Source of the DNA: Semisulcospira habei | Taxonomy: Eukaryota; Mollusca; Gastropoda; Semisulcospiridae | DNA length: 64,000 nt | NCBI GenBank assembly: GCA_036245525.1 | Contig: BTPG01000004.1 | Coordinates: forward strand, 16,529,631-16,593,630 | Direction: 5' to 3' | Made by a program: the position numbers and the translations under genes | The notes under the pieces: generated by a model | Seen by the model: only the letters and a program-made list of their open reading frames with translations | Told to the model about the DNA's origin: nothing | Databases searched by the model: none | Shown here: one piece after another, positions 36,511 to 48,564 of the stretch | Layout: every line of letters begins with the position of its first letter | Numbering within the stretch: position 1 is the stretch's first letter

Positions 36511-37184
36511 TTAGAAGAAGTCTGAGTTTCTCACATTATGAATTAGACACATAGTAGATGCATCATTCAATACCATTCAAACATCAACATTTTTTCCCCA
36601 GCAAATACAAATGAAGCATTGAAAACATGAATATCTGAACCTCATTCTACAATCAAACTTGGAAAAACATCACAGATGAGGCGCGCTATACCATCTACGT
36701 CAAAATACCTCTCGGAGTCCTCGTCAGATCTCATTATCATACTTCAAAGCTATATCCAGTCAACGCGTTTCTAAGTTTGACATAACTGATGATTCATATT
36801 TCACAAGTCTAAAATGTTTGAAATGGACCAATACAATACATGAAATAAACTCAGTAGTGCACATATAGCTGCTGTTGTCAGACATACATCATATATCAAA
36901 CAGCTAAAGTGCAACGGGTAAGATATAAAGGCATGCTTTATGCACACGCAAGATTCTCCATCAACACATGTTATATTTAGTCGACTTTTGCCACAGGCGT
37001 TGCATACTTATAGCAGTAGACTTATAAATTAGACATTATTAAAGTGTATATGCTTCCACCACAAGCTTTCAGTTATTAACTTTGCGTCGTTGCCGAGACT
37101 ATATAAATGTCAGCTTATTCTTTTGAAAACGTGCACTCGGGCAATCCAATTATTTGCATTTTAAGAGCACATACCTTTTTCTTC

Positions 37185-37397
37185 TTAACTCATTCAGTCC
37201 CGACACACAGCAGCAAGATATGGATCGACCATGATAGTTCAAGGGTGGTGCCAGAATAGCTTGGCGCCTATAAGCAATAAGCTATTCTGGCACCAGCCTT
37301 GAACTATCATGGCCGATCTGTCTCCTACAATGTACTGCAGTCTTCTGAGGACAACTCCAAAACGTGGGTATTTCGTCCCTGGGACACAATGGGTTAA
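37185..37397 (+). mobile_element. Family A element A12 upstream of GPCR 1
   Basis: TTAACTCATTCAGTCCCGAC to GGGACACAATGGGTTAA. The stem at 37223-37318 has a damaged centre (CCTATAAGCAATAAG). It lies about 710 bp upstream of the receptor start. Confidence 0.85.
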
Positions 37398-37676
37398 ATA
37401 AAGGCAGGGAACTGCAAAACAAAAGTTTCATACTGCTAAGAATGAATGTCGCAATGAATCAATACTGATAACAAACTTCAAACCAACTTCTTCCAATTAA
37501 TTTTAATCTCAAAGCTTGGATCCGGAGTAGGATTACCAGAATATGGTTGCATGATAATTCCGATGTAAAATCCAAACACGCAGCTAGATCAACACATTAA
37601 AAGCGCCTTGCTTAAACTTAGACACGCACGTCATTTGATTGATTAGTTGCAACAGACGTACATTCATATGCACCGA

Positions 37677-37932
37677 TCAGTCTTGGTCTAAAAGACTAAA
37701 GGCGGCGACCCAAAAACACGAATGCGATACAAACCAGATCCGAATCCGAAGCTGGTCCAAAACAGAAATGTTCGTGCAAGTCCTTTTCATGTGTGTTCCA
37801 TATGCCTGAATTTGCATCCGGCTTCGAACGAAAATGACGCAATTTTTGAAGGAAAATTGCAACACCGCATCGGGTTCGGATCGTATTCGTATCGTATTCG
37901 TGCTTATGGAAACGTAGCTTTAGACCGACTGA
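37677..37932. mobile_element. Long-stem MITE, unclassified
   Basis: Outer ends ATCAGTCTTGGTCTAAAAG and CTTTAGACCGACTGAT are inverted. Inside, ACACGAATGCGATAC..AGATCCGAATCCG faces CGGGTTCGGATCG..GTATCGTATTCGTG, and a smaller AATTTTTGAAGGAAAATT stem sits in the loop. Not a TTAA type. Confidence 0.6.
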
Positions 37933-38002
37933 TGTATATGAAACTGAAAGTACAAAGCCTAACACGAATGCTCAGGATGCACACAATAGCGTATTGCAAA
38001 GA

Positions 38003-38214
38003 TTAACCCGTTCAGTGTCAGCTGACGCTGATTGTGTTTCTGCATTCTTTGCTCATTCAACGCCAAAACGTCCTAGCTTTCCCTGGAACACGGATTCAAA
38101 GCGGTGTCAGCAAGAGGCATAGATCCTCATGAGCCCCCGCGACTGCGGGGGCTCATGAGGATCTATACCTCTTGCGGTTGGGTGGTCAGGTTATCTCGGC
38201 ACTGAACGGGTTAC
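38003..38214 (+). mobile_element. Family C element
   Basis: TTAACCCGTTCAGTGTCAG to GGCACTGAACGGGTTAC. The stem at 38108-38176 is nearly identical to the reference copy at 10616. The right TTAA has changed to TTAC. Confidence 0.85.
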
Positions 38215-38379
38215 ATTGCAACAGGAGGTGAATGGCGGTCTACAGCGACAACGGCCAGTACAGGCCAGCCTCGATATACCACGGTGCATGCCAGCCAAGT
38301 CACACCGCGCTATTCGCGACCGTGCTGTTTTTTAAGAGCCGAATGAACATAGACCTGTGAAAGAAAAAGCCACTGATTT

Positions 38380-38436
38380 TGCTCCTCGGGCCGACGTCGG
38401 CCTCTGCCGGACCGCGCTAACCTCGGCCCGAGGACA
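38380..38436. repeat. GC-rich G-type palindrome
   Basis: CTCCTCGGGCCGACGTCGGC faces TAACCTCGGCCCGAGGAC around CTCTGCCGGACCGCGC. Related to the G stems at 57-59 kb. Confidence 0.5.
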
Positions 38437-38655
38437 TTTTGCTCACCAGGCATCCTTGCCGTGGGAGCCCCGAGACCTGTGCGAGTTAGATCAAATACCG
38501 CAGTATACTGGAGGGCGTGATAATGAGGAGGACCTGTATGTCCTTTCTATGAAAGGCGAGATTCTCGACTTTCAGTACATTGAAAATCTCGTTTATTTAC
38601 AAAAATGGACACACTGGCTTTTCCCATTGTTGGGCAAACTTGATTTTCTCATTTG

Positions 38656-38735
38656 TTAACTCATTCGAGACGTGCCGCCTCCGGATACGCGGCTTATGCC
38701 GCGTATCCGGAGGCGGCACGTCTCGAATGAGTTAA
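38656..38735. mobile_element. Perfect 80-bp family I palindrome
   Basis: Two 38-base arms with no mismatch, from TTAACTCATTCGAGACGTG to its complement, separated only by TTAT. TTAA on both edges. This is the intact member of the family seen in decayed form at 2168 and 7526. Confidence 0.95.
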
Positions 38736-38787
38736 CTGGTTTAGGGCCTACTATGTCGCGCTCATTCACCTATAACGTTTCAATTTC

Positions 38788-38855
38788 TTAACTCTTAGAC
38801 TCCCAGAACTAAATGACTTCCATTCTACAGAATGGAAGTCATTTAGTTCTGGGAG
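38788..38855. mobile_element. Perfect family J palindrome
   Basis: Two 26-base arms (CTCCCAGAACTAAATGACTT and onward) around TACA at 38800-38855, preceded by TTAACTCTTAGA. Decayed relative at 23669. Confidence 0.85.
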
Positions 38856-39049
38856 TTTCGGAGAAAAAGGCGGAACTGAAGTTTTGAGATTGTGGTTGTT
38901 TCCTTTTAACAGTTCTGTGTCCGGCGTGACAGCAAAGGCATAGTTTAACTGACGTTGGAAGCGCATATTATTCCGTGTTAAACATGTTATGTATCCTGCG
39001 GTCCGTATCTCTGTTAACAATTCCTGGCTTTAGATCAGAAGCACATTAA

Positions 39050-39190
39050 TCTACCAACCGGCCCAAAGTACAAAAACATGTGCAGTGTATTCACATATTT
39101 ATGCGGTAGCCTGTTTCATCGACCCAATCAGTTGATAACCTCGAAAAAACACTCAGAATACACACAGTTGTTGTTTGCAGAATTAAATCA
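39050..39190. repeat. Segment duplicated near the right window edge
   Basis: CGGCCCAAAGTACAAAAAC, GTGTATTCACATATTTA and GTTGTTTGCAGAATTAA match 63815-63960 in the same orientation. Together with the receptor and its flanks this marks the far side of the duplicated unit. Confidence 0.65.
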
Positions 39191-39234
39191 GACTTGTGGA
39201 TTTACCATTGTATATGCGCGCGCTTGTGTAGTGT

Positions 39235-39277
39235 TTGTGTGCGTGCGTGCGAGCGCGCGCGCGTATGTGTGTGCGTG

Positions 39278-39333
<56 letters not shown>

Positions 39334-39335
39334 TG
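39235..39335. repeat. (GT)n/(GC)n microsatellite
   Basis: GT tract edged by GCGCGC runs that could adopt Z-form DNA (inference from composition). The long plus-strand frame across it is not a gene. Confidence 0.85.
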
Positions 39336-39480
39336 TGCATATATACATTTGTGTTGAAAGCTCAATATTTTGCGAGAGCTTATCATATTCCGAAGTTTGT
39401 TATCGTACAGTCAAATACCTTTAGTGGAATGTGTAGGGATTTTGTCTTCGACTTATCCGTATTCTCAACAGATAATTGGC

Positions 39481-39660
39481 TTAATCCCCTCACTGTCACT
39501 GCATTACATTGTACGTCTGAAGTCTGCGGCAATTCAAAGCGAAAGAGCTCCAGCCGTCCCGTGAACAATGGATACACAGTGGTTTCAGCAAGAGGTATTG
39601 ATCCTCATGAGCCCCGGCAGTATTGTAATGTTCATTTTTTCTCGGCAGTGAAGGGGTTAA
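39481..39660 (+). mobile_element. Family C element with half its stem deleted
   Basis: TTAATCCCCTCACTGTCACTG to GGCAGTGAAGGGGTTAA. Only the left arm (GCAAGAGGTATTGATCCTC) remains. A G-rich tract follows at 39668-39690. Confidence 0.7.
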
Positions 39661-39891
39661 GCGGAGAGGGGGGGGGGAGGGGAGGGGTTGGTGTGTGTGT
39701 GTGTCTGTGTTTATTTTTGAAGTTATTTTTTAAACGAAGGGATAAATCTGCTGAAGTCTCTCTCCTGAGTGAAATCGAGCAAATGTAAACATTGCTAGGT
39801 CTTGTTTATGAAGTGTGTTATCAAATAAACAAAATATCAAGTCTGTTTTATTTGCTTTGCATAATGGCAGTTGTTTGTATTGCAAGCTCTC

Positions 39892-39893
<2 letters not shown>

Positions 39894-39985
<92 letters not shown>
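39894..39985. repeat. (CA)n microsatellite
   Basis: About 90 bp of uninterrupted CA. Confidence 0.95.
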
Positions 39986-40157
39986 AAAAAAGAAAAAAGT
40001 GGAAAAAGAGCGAATCAATGAAATTTAATGGGATAACCCGCCATGGCTAATAACAAACAAACCCAAACAAATGTCAACACTAAAGAAATTTACACAGAAT
40101 ATTAATGTACATGCATGCAAGACGTTACAGAAAAACGAGCATTGGACAACATTGCTT

Positions 40158-40367
40158 TTAACTGATTCAGTCCCGACGCACCACAGCCAGATATGGCTCG
40201 AACGTGCTAGTTCAAGGGTGGTGCCAGAATAGCTTGGCGCCTATAGGCGCCAAGCTATTCTGGCACCACCCTTGAACTAGCATGTTTGATCTGTCCCCTA
40301 AATCGTAAAGCAGTTGTTAGATAACTGCAAAATGTGGATATTTTGTACCTGGTACACAATGAGTTAA
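40158..40367 (+). mobile_element. Family A element A13
   Basis: TTAACTGATTCAGTCCCGAC to TACACAATGAGTTAA. Stem 40195-40290 with an intact GGCGCCTATAGGCGCC centre. 40368-40673 shows no gene. Confidence 0.85.
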
Positions 40368-40673
40368 TAAGTTAACAGGTGAACACAATCATACGCAAAC
40401 ACACACCCATTAGACGTTTGAACTCTTACACACGCCCTTGCGCGCGGAAACACACACACACGCATAGGTAGTTAAACAATCAATTATGTGCATATAAAGA
40501 GGTACAAAATACATACGTCTCCCTACGAATGCTTGATTAAATTAATCCTTGAAGAGATTCTTTTGAAACAGATTAAAGAGGACACGTATTTTACATTAGT
40601 GAGGTTACGTTTATGTCGAAGGAACTCTAACAACGAACGAGAGTGAAGTCAAAGAGGATAACCAGCTACTACT

Positions 40674-40938
40674 TTAACCCTTTTCATCCTGATACACCCA
40701 TAGATTGAAAAACAATTGACTGATAGTTCAAGGGTGGTGCCAGAATAGCTTGGCGCCTGAGGCGCCAAGCTGTTCTGGCACCACCCTTGAACTAAAACAG
40801 TTGATCTGTTTGATCTGTGTTTGTCTGTGTGTGTGCGTGTGTATTGCAGAATCCTTTGTATCTCTGGCTCTATGACCCCCTCCACTCCCACCCTTTATTT
40901 GTAAAGCGCTTAGAGCTTATAAGCGCTATGTAAGTAGC

Positions 40939-40977
<39 letters not shown>

Positions 40978-41046
40978 CTCCTAATCTGTGATGTAGCCTT
41001 CAGTAAGCAAATTTTACAAAATCAGCCTCAGGATGTAATGGGTTAA
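40674..41046 (+). mobile_element. Family A element A14 carrying a LINE tail
   Basis: TTAACCCTTTTCATCCTGATA to CCTCAGGATGTAATGGGTTAA, stem 40713-40808. The right spacer is interrupted between GATCTGT and CTCCTAATCTG by 40811-40977, so the LINE fragment arrived later. Confidence 0.8.
40811..40977 (+). mobile_element. LINE 3' tail nested in A14
   Basis: TTGTAAAGCGCTTAGAGCTT then AAGCGCTATGTAAGTAGCC and (ATT)n is the standard 3' end of L2/CR1-type LINEs. No coding sequence. Confidence 0.7.
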
Positions 41047-41050
41047 GCAT

Positions 41051-41136
41051 TAACTTCGCAACACTCGAAATATCTCCAAGAGGCATATGAGGGCTCATGA
41101 GGATGTATGCTTCTTGGAGATGTTCGTAGTGTTGTC
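41051..41136. repeat. Extended family C stem
   Basis: CAACACTCGAAATATCTCCAA faces TTGGAGATGTTCGTAGTGTTG around GAGGCATATGAGGGCTCATG. It matches 28645-28828, and the flank to about 41215 also matches that locus. Confidence 0.6.
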
Positions 41137-41864
41137 TTCTGATACACACTGGTTATCCGCCGTCACTTTGCTCTAATTCGTTGCTGGGAGTCGCTCTGCG
41201 TAAACGCCACCTCACTATTGTAGGGAAGCGCACTGCAACTCTGTTTGTGAGAAGTACATACTGGTTGTCTCACGTACGATAGCAAAAATGAGTCTATGTA
41301 ATGTCTATGTATATGATATCGATTCTGCTTCTGGTCGATTTTGTGCGTATAATATATTATATCAATTCTTGGTTTCGGGCCCAAAACAGTCTTCTGTTTC
41401 CAAGCACTAATTCCGACCTATAGAAAAATACTGAGATGTCGATACGAGTCTCGTCTGCAGAGCTCAAGCTAACGTCAGATATGTGTTCTGGTCTGTCATT
41501 TTGAACCTTACGCCACTAAGCTCTACGCTGTATAGTACGATATCAAAGACCTGACAAAGCAGAAAATGTTAGATAATTAGGGGAGTATTGTTCACAGAAA
41601 CTCAGGCCAACGTCAAGGTATTAGCGCTGGTTTGTGATCTCGGACCTTATGGTTCTAAGCTCTAAGCCGTAAGGTCCAAAATTATATATCAGAACACATT
41701 ATGTAGCGACAATGTTCATAAAATCTCCGTCATTGCAAAACCAGGCAATGTTCAAGATGTAAACCTATATGATCATCCCACTTCAAAATTGTGTGCACGT
41801 CCGTGATTTTGAACCTTACGGCTCTGATCAGTAATGAACACATCAGAAACGCATAAGGAATGCT

Positions 41865-42090
41865 TTAACCCTTATCATGCGGAATACACCTGAGTATGTG
41901 AAATAGGTTTGACTAAAATAGTTCAAGGGTGGTGCCAGAATAGCTTGGTGCCTCTAGGCACCAAGCTATTCTGGCACCACCCTTGAACTAAAGCCATTGG
42001 TCTATATCCTTATCTGTAAGTACTATAATGTAGCGTGCATATGGCAGTGTACAAATTTGAAGCTTTTAGCCTCAGGATGATATGGGTTAA
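41865..42090 (+). mobile_element. Family A element A15 with paralogous empty site
   Basis: TTAACCCTTATCATGCGG to CAGGATGATATGGGTTAA, stem 41906-42001. The unit 1 flank at 35001-35012 reads AATGCTTTAAAC with one TTAA where this copy and the following B element sit. Confidence 0.9.
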
Positions 42091-42349
42091 CCCTTTGGCT
42101 GTCGGAAGCGCTTTTTGTCGTGATTCCTGTAGGACTCACATCGACAGCCCGTACCGTTTGCGAGAGAACAAGCAAGATAGACCACCCTCAGGGACTGCAT
42201 TACAAGTACACTTCTAGTCAAATTAGGTGCTAAGCATCAAATTTGACTAGAAGTGTACTTGTGTCGTACTCTCAGAGTGAGACTGCCTGGGGAGTCCTCC
42301 CGGAAACGGCACGAGAACTGAAAAGCGCTACAAACAAGCAAAGGGTTAA
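42087..42349. mobile_element. Family B element enlarged by a nested palindrome
   Basis: TTAACCCTTTGGCTGTCGG and the far right arm AAAAGCGCTACAAACAAGC..AAAGGGTTAA are separated by 170 bp instead of about 10. The extra DNA includes a separate stem at 42202-42262 (ACAAGTACACTTCTAGTCAA facing its complement). The left TTAA is shared with A15. Confidence 0.7.
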
Positions 42350-42568
42350 ACGGCAAATTTGTATGCCATGACAATAAACCAAGGAAACGAATTCAGAATC
42401 AAAGTAATGACGAGTTTACTTTGTTAGAAATGTATTTACACGGCATTGGCTGCTACTGACAATACGGCTCGGCGAAAAAAACAGTTACGCATCTTTTCCG
42501 TCGTGCAGTATCGTCTGTAGCAGTTAATGGGTTAGAAATAAGCCTCTCTACAAACATTGAACACACAG

Positions 42569-42744
42569 GTGCCTACCACTATGTTGTATAACTGTTTAGA
42601 TAGTGTACTGCCGTACGTAACTCACATTGTCAATGATTCGCTTGCTTATGGTGTTTTCCCTCCACTGTTCTAAATGTGCTGTTGTGAAACCCCTATTGAA
42701 GAAACCCACATTTGATCACAACGACCTTCATTAAGAATTATAGA
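42569..42744 (+). pseudogene. L2-like LINE, left piece
   Basis: Translates as VPTTMLYNCLDSVLPYVTHI then NDSLAYGVFPPLF and, after a frameshift, KCAVVKPLLKKPTFDHNDL, the RT region just upstream of the NYRP motif. The continuation KNYR..SN starts at 54209, on the far side of the inserted L1. 5'-truncated. Confidence 0.75.
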
Positions 42745-44444
42745 CCTAGAGGAAATGGAGAGAAAACCGAACAAAAACAACGAAGAAGTAGAAATATTAG
42801 ATGCAAAAGGTGAAAATCTGAAAGCCATTAGAGAAAAATGAATGGCAGGTGTGTTGCTGAGATCAAAGGCAAGATGGGGTTCGGAGGGAGAAAAAAATAA
42901 CTAAATACTTCTGTGGACTAGAAAAGAGGAAACAAATGACGAAAATTACAAAAGGATATGGTTCGTCTATTACAGACAAGAAAGCTATTGCAGAAGAATT
43001 AAAAATGTTTTATGAAAACCTACATAGCATAAAGAATACAGATGAATGTAAAATAGAGGAAATGGTTACAAGCATTCCAAAGCTAATAAAAAGTAAATCG
43101 GACGCACTAGAGGGAGAGCTACATATAACGGAAGCCGCCTCAGCATTAAAAAGAATGAAAAATGGAAAGAGTCCAGGTACAGGTGGTTTCCCAGTTGAAT
43201 TCTTCAAATTCTTTTGGAGAAGATTATGACATTTTATTGTGAGGTCCCTAAACAAAGCTTTCAGATGTGGCGAACTATCTCAGACACAAAAGGAAGGGAT
43301 AATTATTTGTTTACCTAAAGGGGATAAACCTAAGGATTATATTAGTAACTGAAGATCCACCTCTCTGCTTAACGTGGTCTATAAGATTGGGTCATCCTGT
43401 ATAGCATCGAGAATTAAAAAAATGTATTACCACGCATAATAAATGAAAACCAAACCGGATTTATGGCAAACAGATTTATCGGGGACAATGTCAGGTTAGT
43501 CTACGACATTATTAACTGTCTAAACGAAACCAACAAGCAAGGTTTGCTCCTCAGCCTTGATTTTGAAAAAGTATTTGATTCAATTGACTGGAAATTTATG
43601 CATCAAGTATTAAAGGCCTCTGGCTTTGGACAAGACATTTTGAAATGGACTAACCTCTTCCATACTAAAATTAAATCTGCGTGTTAGTTAATGGTAATAT
43701 ATCTCAATGGTTTAATATCGAGCGCGGCTGCAGACAGGAAGACCCGATGTCACCTTATATCTTCATAATGTTTGTTGAAATATTCGCTATAATGATAAGA
43801 CAAAATGCAAATATTAAAGGTATTTATATGAGAGACACAGAACATAAACTCAGGACGACACACATACTTTTCTTGAAGGAGGAAACAAATTTAGCATCTG
43901 TTCGAGTTTGCGTCTAAATTTTGGGAAAACGGATGCTATTTGGCTGGGTAGTAAGAAAAATTCAACAGTAAGATATTTGCCATACCTTAAATTAAACTGG
44001 AACCAACCAGAGTTTAAAGGTTTTGGCATTTGGCTGACAAATGACTTATAGAGCTATCATCTTCGAAATTTTAAGGACAGGTATACCGAGATAAAAATGG
44101 TCATTTTCAATCATTGATCTTATCAAAACTGGTCTACCCATGGATTTTGCTCCCTAATCTACCCGATAAACATAATGAAGAGTTGCAAACATTGTGCTTC
44201 AGATTTGTATGGGATTAAAAAAAAAACCGAACAATAAGAGCAGAAAAGTTTGCAACAAGAACTTTACGAAACGGAGAAATCGGTATTCCAAATGTAAAGC
44301 AGTATATAAGAGCATTGAAAATTAGCTGTATTAGAAAATGCCACTGCCGCCGACCGGCGACTTGGCTTATAGAGTTCACAAACCTGGTTGAATCTTCTGT
44401 ACATGAGACAGAAACCATTCCTTCTAACATTGTCACGTGACACA
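42745..44444 (+). pseudogene. Tx1-like L1 retrotransposon, ORF2 5' part
   Basis: Target duplication AAGAATTATAGA sits at 42733-42744 and 54209-54220. The frame reads GSSITDKKAIAEELKMFYEN, KRMKNGKSPGTGGFPVEFFK, NRFIGDNVRLVYDIINCLN, LLLSLDFEKVFDSIDWKFM and NIERGCRQEDPMSPYIFIMF, matching L1/Tx1 RT motifs. The catalytic YADD region is destroyed (HILFLKEETNL), and several stops occur. The element runs to about 54208, interrupted by an inversion, a gypsy element and a Tc1 element. Confidence 0.8.
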
Positions 44445-45204
44445 AGACTCCATGCTTTGAATCTTTAATACATATGTTTAATACTTTTTCTGTCGTTCAC
44501 GCAGAAAGTACACTTATCTGAACTTCGAATACCAATTTTTTTAATTATTATATTTGTGCCAATAATTCTATGAATAATTCTAGTCTGAAACCACTTCAGT
44601 TTGACGTCTTTTACTTGTTACAATTTCTGTAGAATTTTCTTTCAGTCCATATCACAGCTTATTTCTTTATCCCATTTATCTAAGCTTTGTTGGGTTTTGT
44701 TATTCATTGTCAAGATTTCGTAGTAGCGTTTTGAGCCCTTTTGCACTGAGCTGAGGGGAGTTGCAAGGATTTTGGTTTATCCTTCTTATCGTTATTTTTA
44801 ATGTGGATGTTAGTGTTGCGAATATATTTTTGTGTAGCTTGAATACACCCTAAATATGTAAGAAAGACGGTGTTTACACTATATTTTGTTTTACATTCAG
44901 TATACTTCCTCGGCTGCCCTACTTCATTATAGAACTGTCCAATGCAGTATATCCCTTTTTTTGCCCCTTGTTTATACAAAATACATTTGTTTCCAATCTT
45001 AATAATTATTATCACTCAAAACGAGGGGCTCTACCAACACTTCTGCTGGCGTATTTGGTTTCACTTTGCACCTAAACTCTTTATAAGCGCACAACATATC
45101 TTTCCAGAACAATTTTGTGTGATTTATTTTGTTGTATAACTCTGGACCACATTTGTCTAGGTGCATGAGATCTGGATATGTGTTAAGGATAACATGTTTC
45201 CATT
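44445..45204 (-). pseudogene. L1 ORF2 segment, inverted
   Basis: The minus strand reads HKWKHVILNTYPDLMHLDK, IKIGNKCILYKQGAKKGIY and, near 44550-44470, KKIGIRSSDKCTFCVNDRKS, the L1/Tx1 region between RT and the C-terminal zinc-binding tail. The zinc-tail sequence ends at about 44470 and is completed in plus orientation from 45205, so this block was inverted in place. Confidence 0.7.
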
Positions 45205-45455
45205 TGTGACTTGTGCTGTTTAAACATATATTTTGGAAATGTGTTTATGTACAATCCTTTCGGGTAAAATTAGCAAGCGTTATTGGTGAAAAATGTGATA
45301 ATGTAGGTCGTTTCAGTTTCAGTGAAAGATATGCTTTTGGAAACGATATTAATTTTAAAACAGACAAACTTTTTGATTTGATAATACTGATGGCAAAACT
45401 CTATAGTTATAAATGCAGAACAGAAGGTCAACAATGCGGAATTTTTATAGAGAAT
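45205..45455 (+). pseudogene. L1 ORF2 C-terminal part
   Basis: LFKHIFWKCVYVQSFRVKL supplies the HLFW.C motif that follows CTFC in L1/Tx1 tails, then LIILMAKLYSYKCRTEGQQC. Cut at 45455 by the gypsy 5' LTR; it resumes at 52258. Confidence 0.75.
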
Positions 45456-46918
45456 TGTCATGACACAGGTCTATTTTTCCTATTTTTGGAGGGGAGTTAA
45501 ATTTAGAGGGGTGACAGAGATTGGTTAGTCACCATGTAAAAGGAGAGCACAGGTGAGTTGTTTGGCCTTTACACGGTGAATTGTTGCCATGCGGGTTGCG
45601 GAGGTCGGCGTGTGCCGCACGTGATTGCCCTGTGCGATCGGGTGGTTACTGCTCCGCGTGATCTTACACCACACTTTTTTTTCTGAGCGCAAGGTATTGC
45701 TAAACCGTACTAATCCAAATTGTTAGTCAGTCGCTTTCAAGCAGCGGAGAAAAGCAGCAGTCTCTGAGTGAGGATTTTTCGGGCGAGGCTAGCCATTTGC
45801 TGCAATCCTCAAGTAGCCGTGTCGTCCTTCTGTGACGGCCCTACGATACGGCCTTGGTCACTACGGAGCCGGTGTCCTAGAAAGAGAGAAACTGCTTGGC
45901 TTGTTTGTTTGTCTCCGTCCCAGCAGAAATGTCATTTATTTTGTTTGGTAGTATTTAGTGTCGGAGGGTAAATTCAGAAGTGAGTTATATGGTAATGTGT
46001 AAATATGCGCTTTGTTGACTTTGAATTTAATATTGTTTTGGGAGAGAGGTGAAGGAATATAAAAGATGGCAATTAAAGTTGCGGGAAGGGTGAGGTGATT
46101 ACCTTTCTTCTGTTGTTAGTTATTCGTATGTGTATTTTTGCACCCTTGTTTTAGTGCATCTAAAGATCTAAGTAGATAAGTCCGCCGGCCGTTGCTGTGC
46201 GGAAGGGCTGGGTGGTACGATTGTGAGAGTGGAGGCTGGCTGTGTCACTCCTCGTGGGATTACGACGCCGTACCTGAGCGCTGTTGCGAGCGTCGGTGCA
46301 GACCCCGCGTTTAGCCCAGGTCGGGTCGTCCCATTTAGTGTTTACTAACTTGCTTTAAGTAAAAAGTCTTGTCCATTTGTAAAATGGTAAAAGAACGTTG
46401 TGAGACTAATTTTGTTTCCTTGTGGAGACAATATTATGAGATAATTAAATAAGTAGAATACACAATATTACTTTGTCGCTGTGACAGAAATATTGTGTAT
46501 TCTACTTATTTAAAAAGGAGCCATGTGCAATAAAGGACATTATCGCGGAAGCAAAAGCATTAATCTAATTTGAGATTATCATTTGTGCTCCCGCCAAGGA
46601 GATCAAGTAACTTGTGAATTATATTCAGTTTTTTTCCCTCAATTTTCATTTATATATTATTAAGGATATTTGTTTTATTATATCTTTGATGTTGTTGTGT
46701 ATTGCGAATGTTGGATTTTCATGCTGGAGAGTGTGGATGTGTGTGTGATTGTGGTGCATGAGTGTGCGGTTAGGACTGAGTGAAGATATTTTGAATTGTT
46801 ATTTTTATATGTAATAAATGTTGTCATAATTGTTCCTCTGGCGTTTGTATTAGTTTGGGATGGTAGTACTCGAGTGGTAGTGCTCATAGTTCGCGCCCCG
46901 GAAGCGGGGGTCGTGACA
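45456..46918 (+). mobile_element. Gypsy 5' LTR
   Basis: Begins TGTCATGACACAGG and ends GTCGTGACA, near-perfect inverted termini, with AGAAT before it and AGAAC after the 3' end at 52257 as the probable 5-bp target duplication. A TATA-like GAATATAAAAG lies at about 46056. A TTAA-edged hairpin is at 46445-46513. Only the last 300 bases or so (from 46640) match the downstream copy. Confidence 0.75.
46445..46513. repeat. Perfect 25-bp-arm hairpin in the LTR, TTAA on both edges
   Basis: TTAAATAAGTAGAATACACA and onward pairs without mismatch with 46489-46513 across a 19-base loop. It may be a small TTAA element or a structural part of the LTR. Confidence 0.8.
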
Positions 46919-46921
46919 TTT

Positions 46922-46939
46922 TGGTGGCAGCGGTGGGAT
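46922..46939 (+). promoter_or_regulatory. Primer-binding site, tRNA-Leu type
   Basis: TGGTGGCAGCGGTGGGAT lies three bases after the LTR and is complementary to the 3' end plus CCA of animal tRNA-Leu(AAG) as I know it. It marks where minus-strand DNA synthesis would start. Confidence 0.75.
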
Positions 46940-47150
46940 GAGAAATTGTTAGGTGTGTTGGTCGGGTGGTTGTTAAGTTAGGTTAGTACCCAGAGGTTAG
47001 TGTTTCTTTTCTTGTTGTCGTTGTCTTGAGTGTCTCCGTCTTCTATTCGTTTGTCATTTATTTGATTGTCTTGTATTAAGTGGTAAGTGTTGTGTGTTGG
47101 GTGTTCTGTTGTCGTTCTCTTTGAGTGGCAGGACACCATTTCCGGTCACG

Positions 47151-48564
<1,414 letters not shown>

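Larger units (their letters stand above)
41410..42575. repeat. Receptor 3' flank, duplicated segment (unit 2)
   Basis: Paralogue of 34430-35345. In unit 1 this sequence runs directly into the receptor stop codon; here it stops at CAAACATTGAACACACAG (about 42568), where an L2-like LINE begins. The matching receptor is found 13.2 kb away at 55762. Contains the private insertions 41865-42090 and 42087-42349. Confidence 0.8.

Noticed and set aside
45768..45971. 67-residue frame in the 5' LTR and the 51095-51610 frame in LTR-A
   Set aside because: They lie within LTR sequence; the corresponding frame in the LTR copy at 1-1200 is not preserved.
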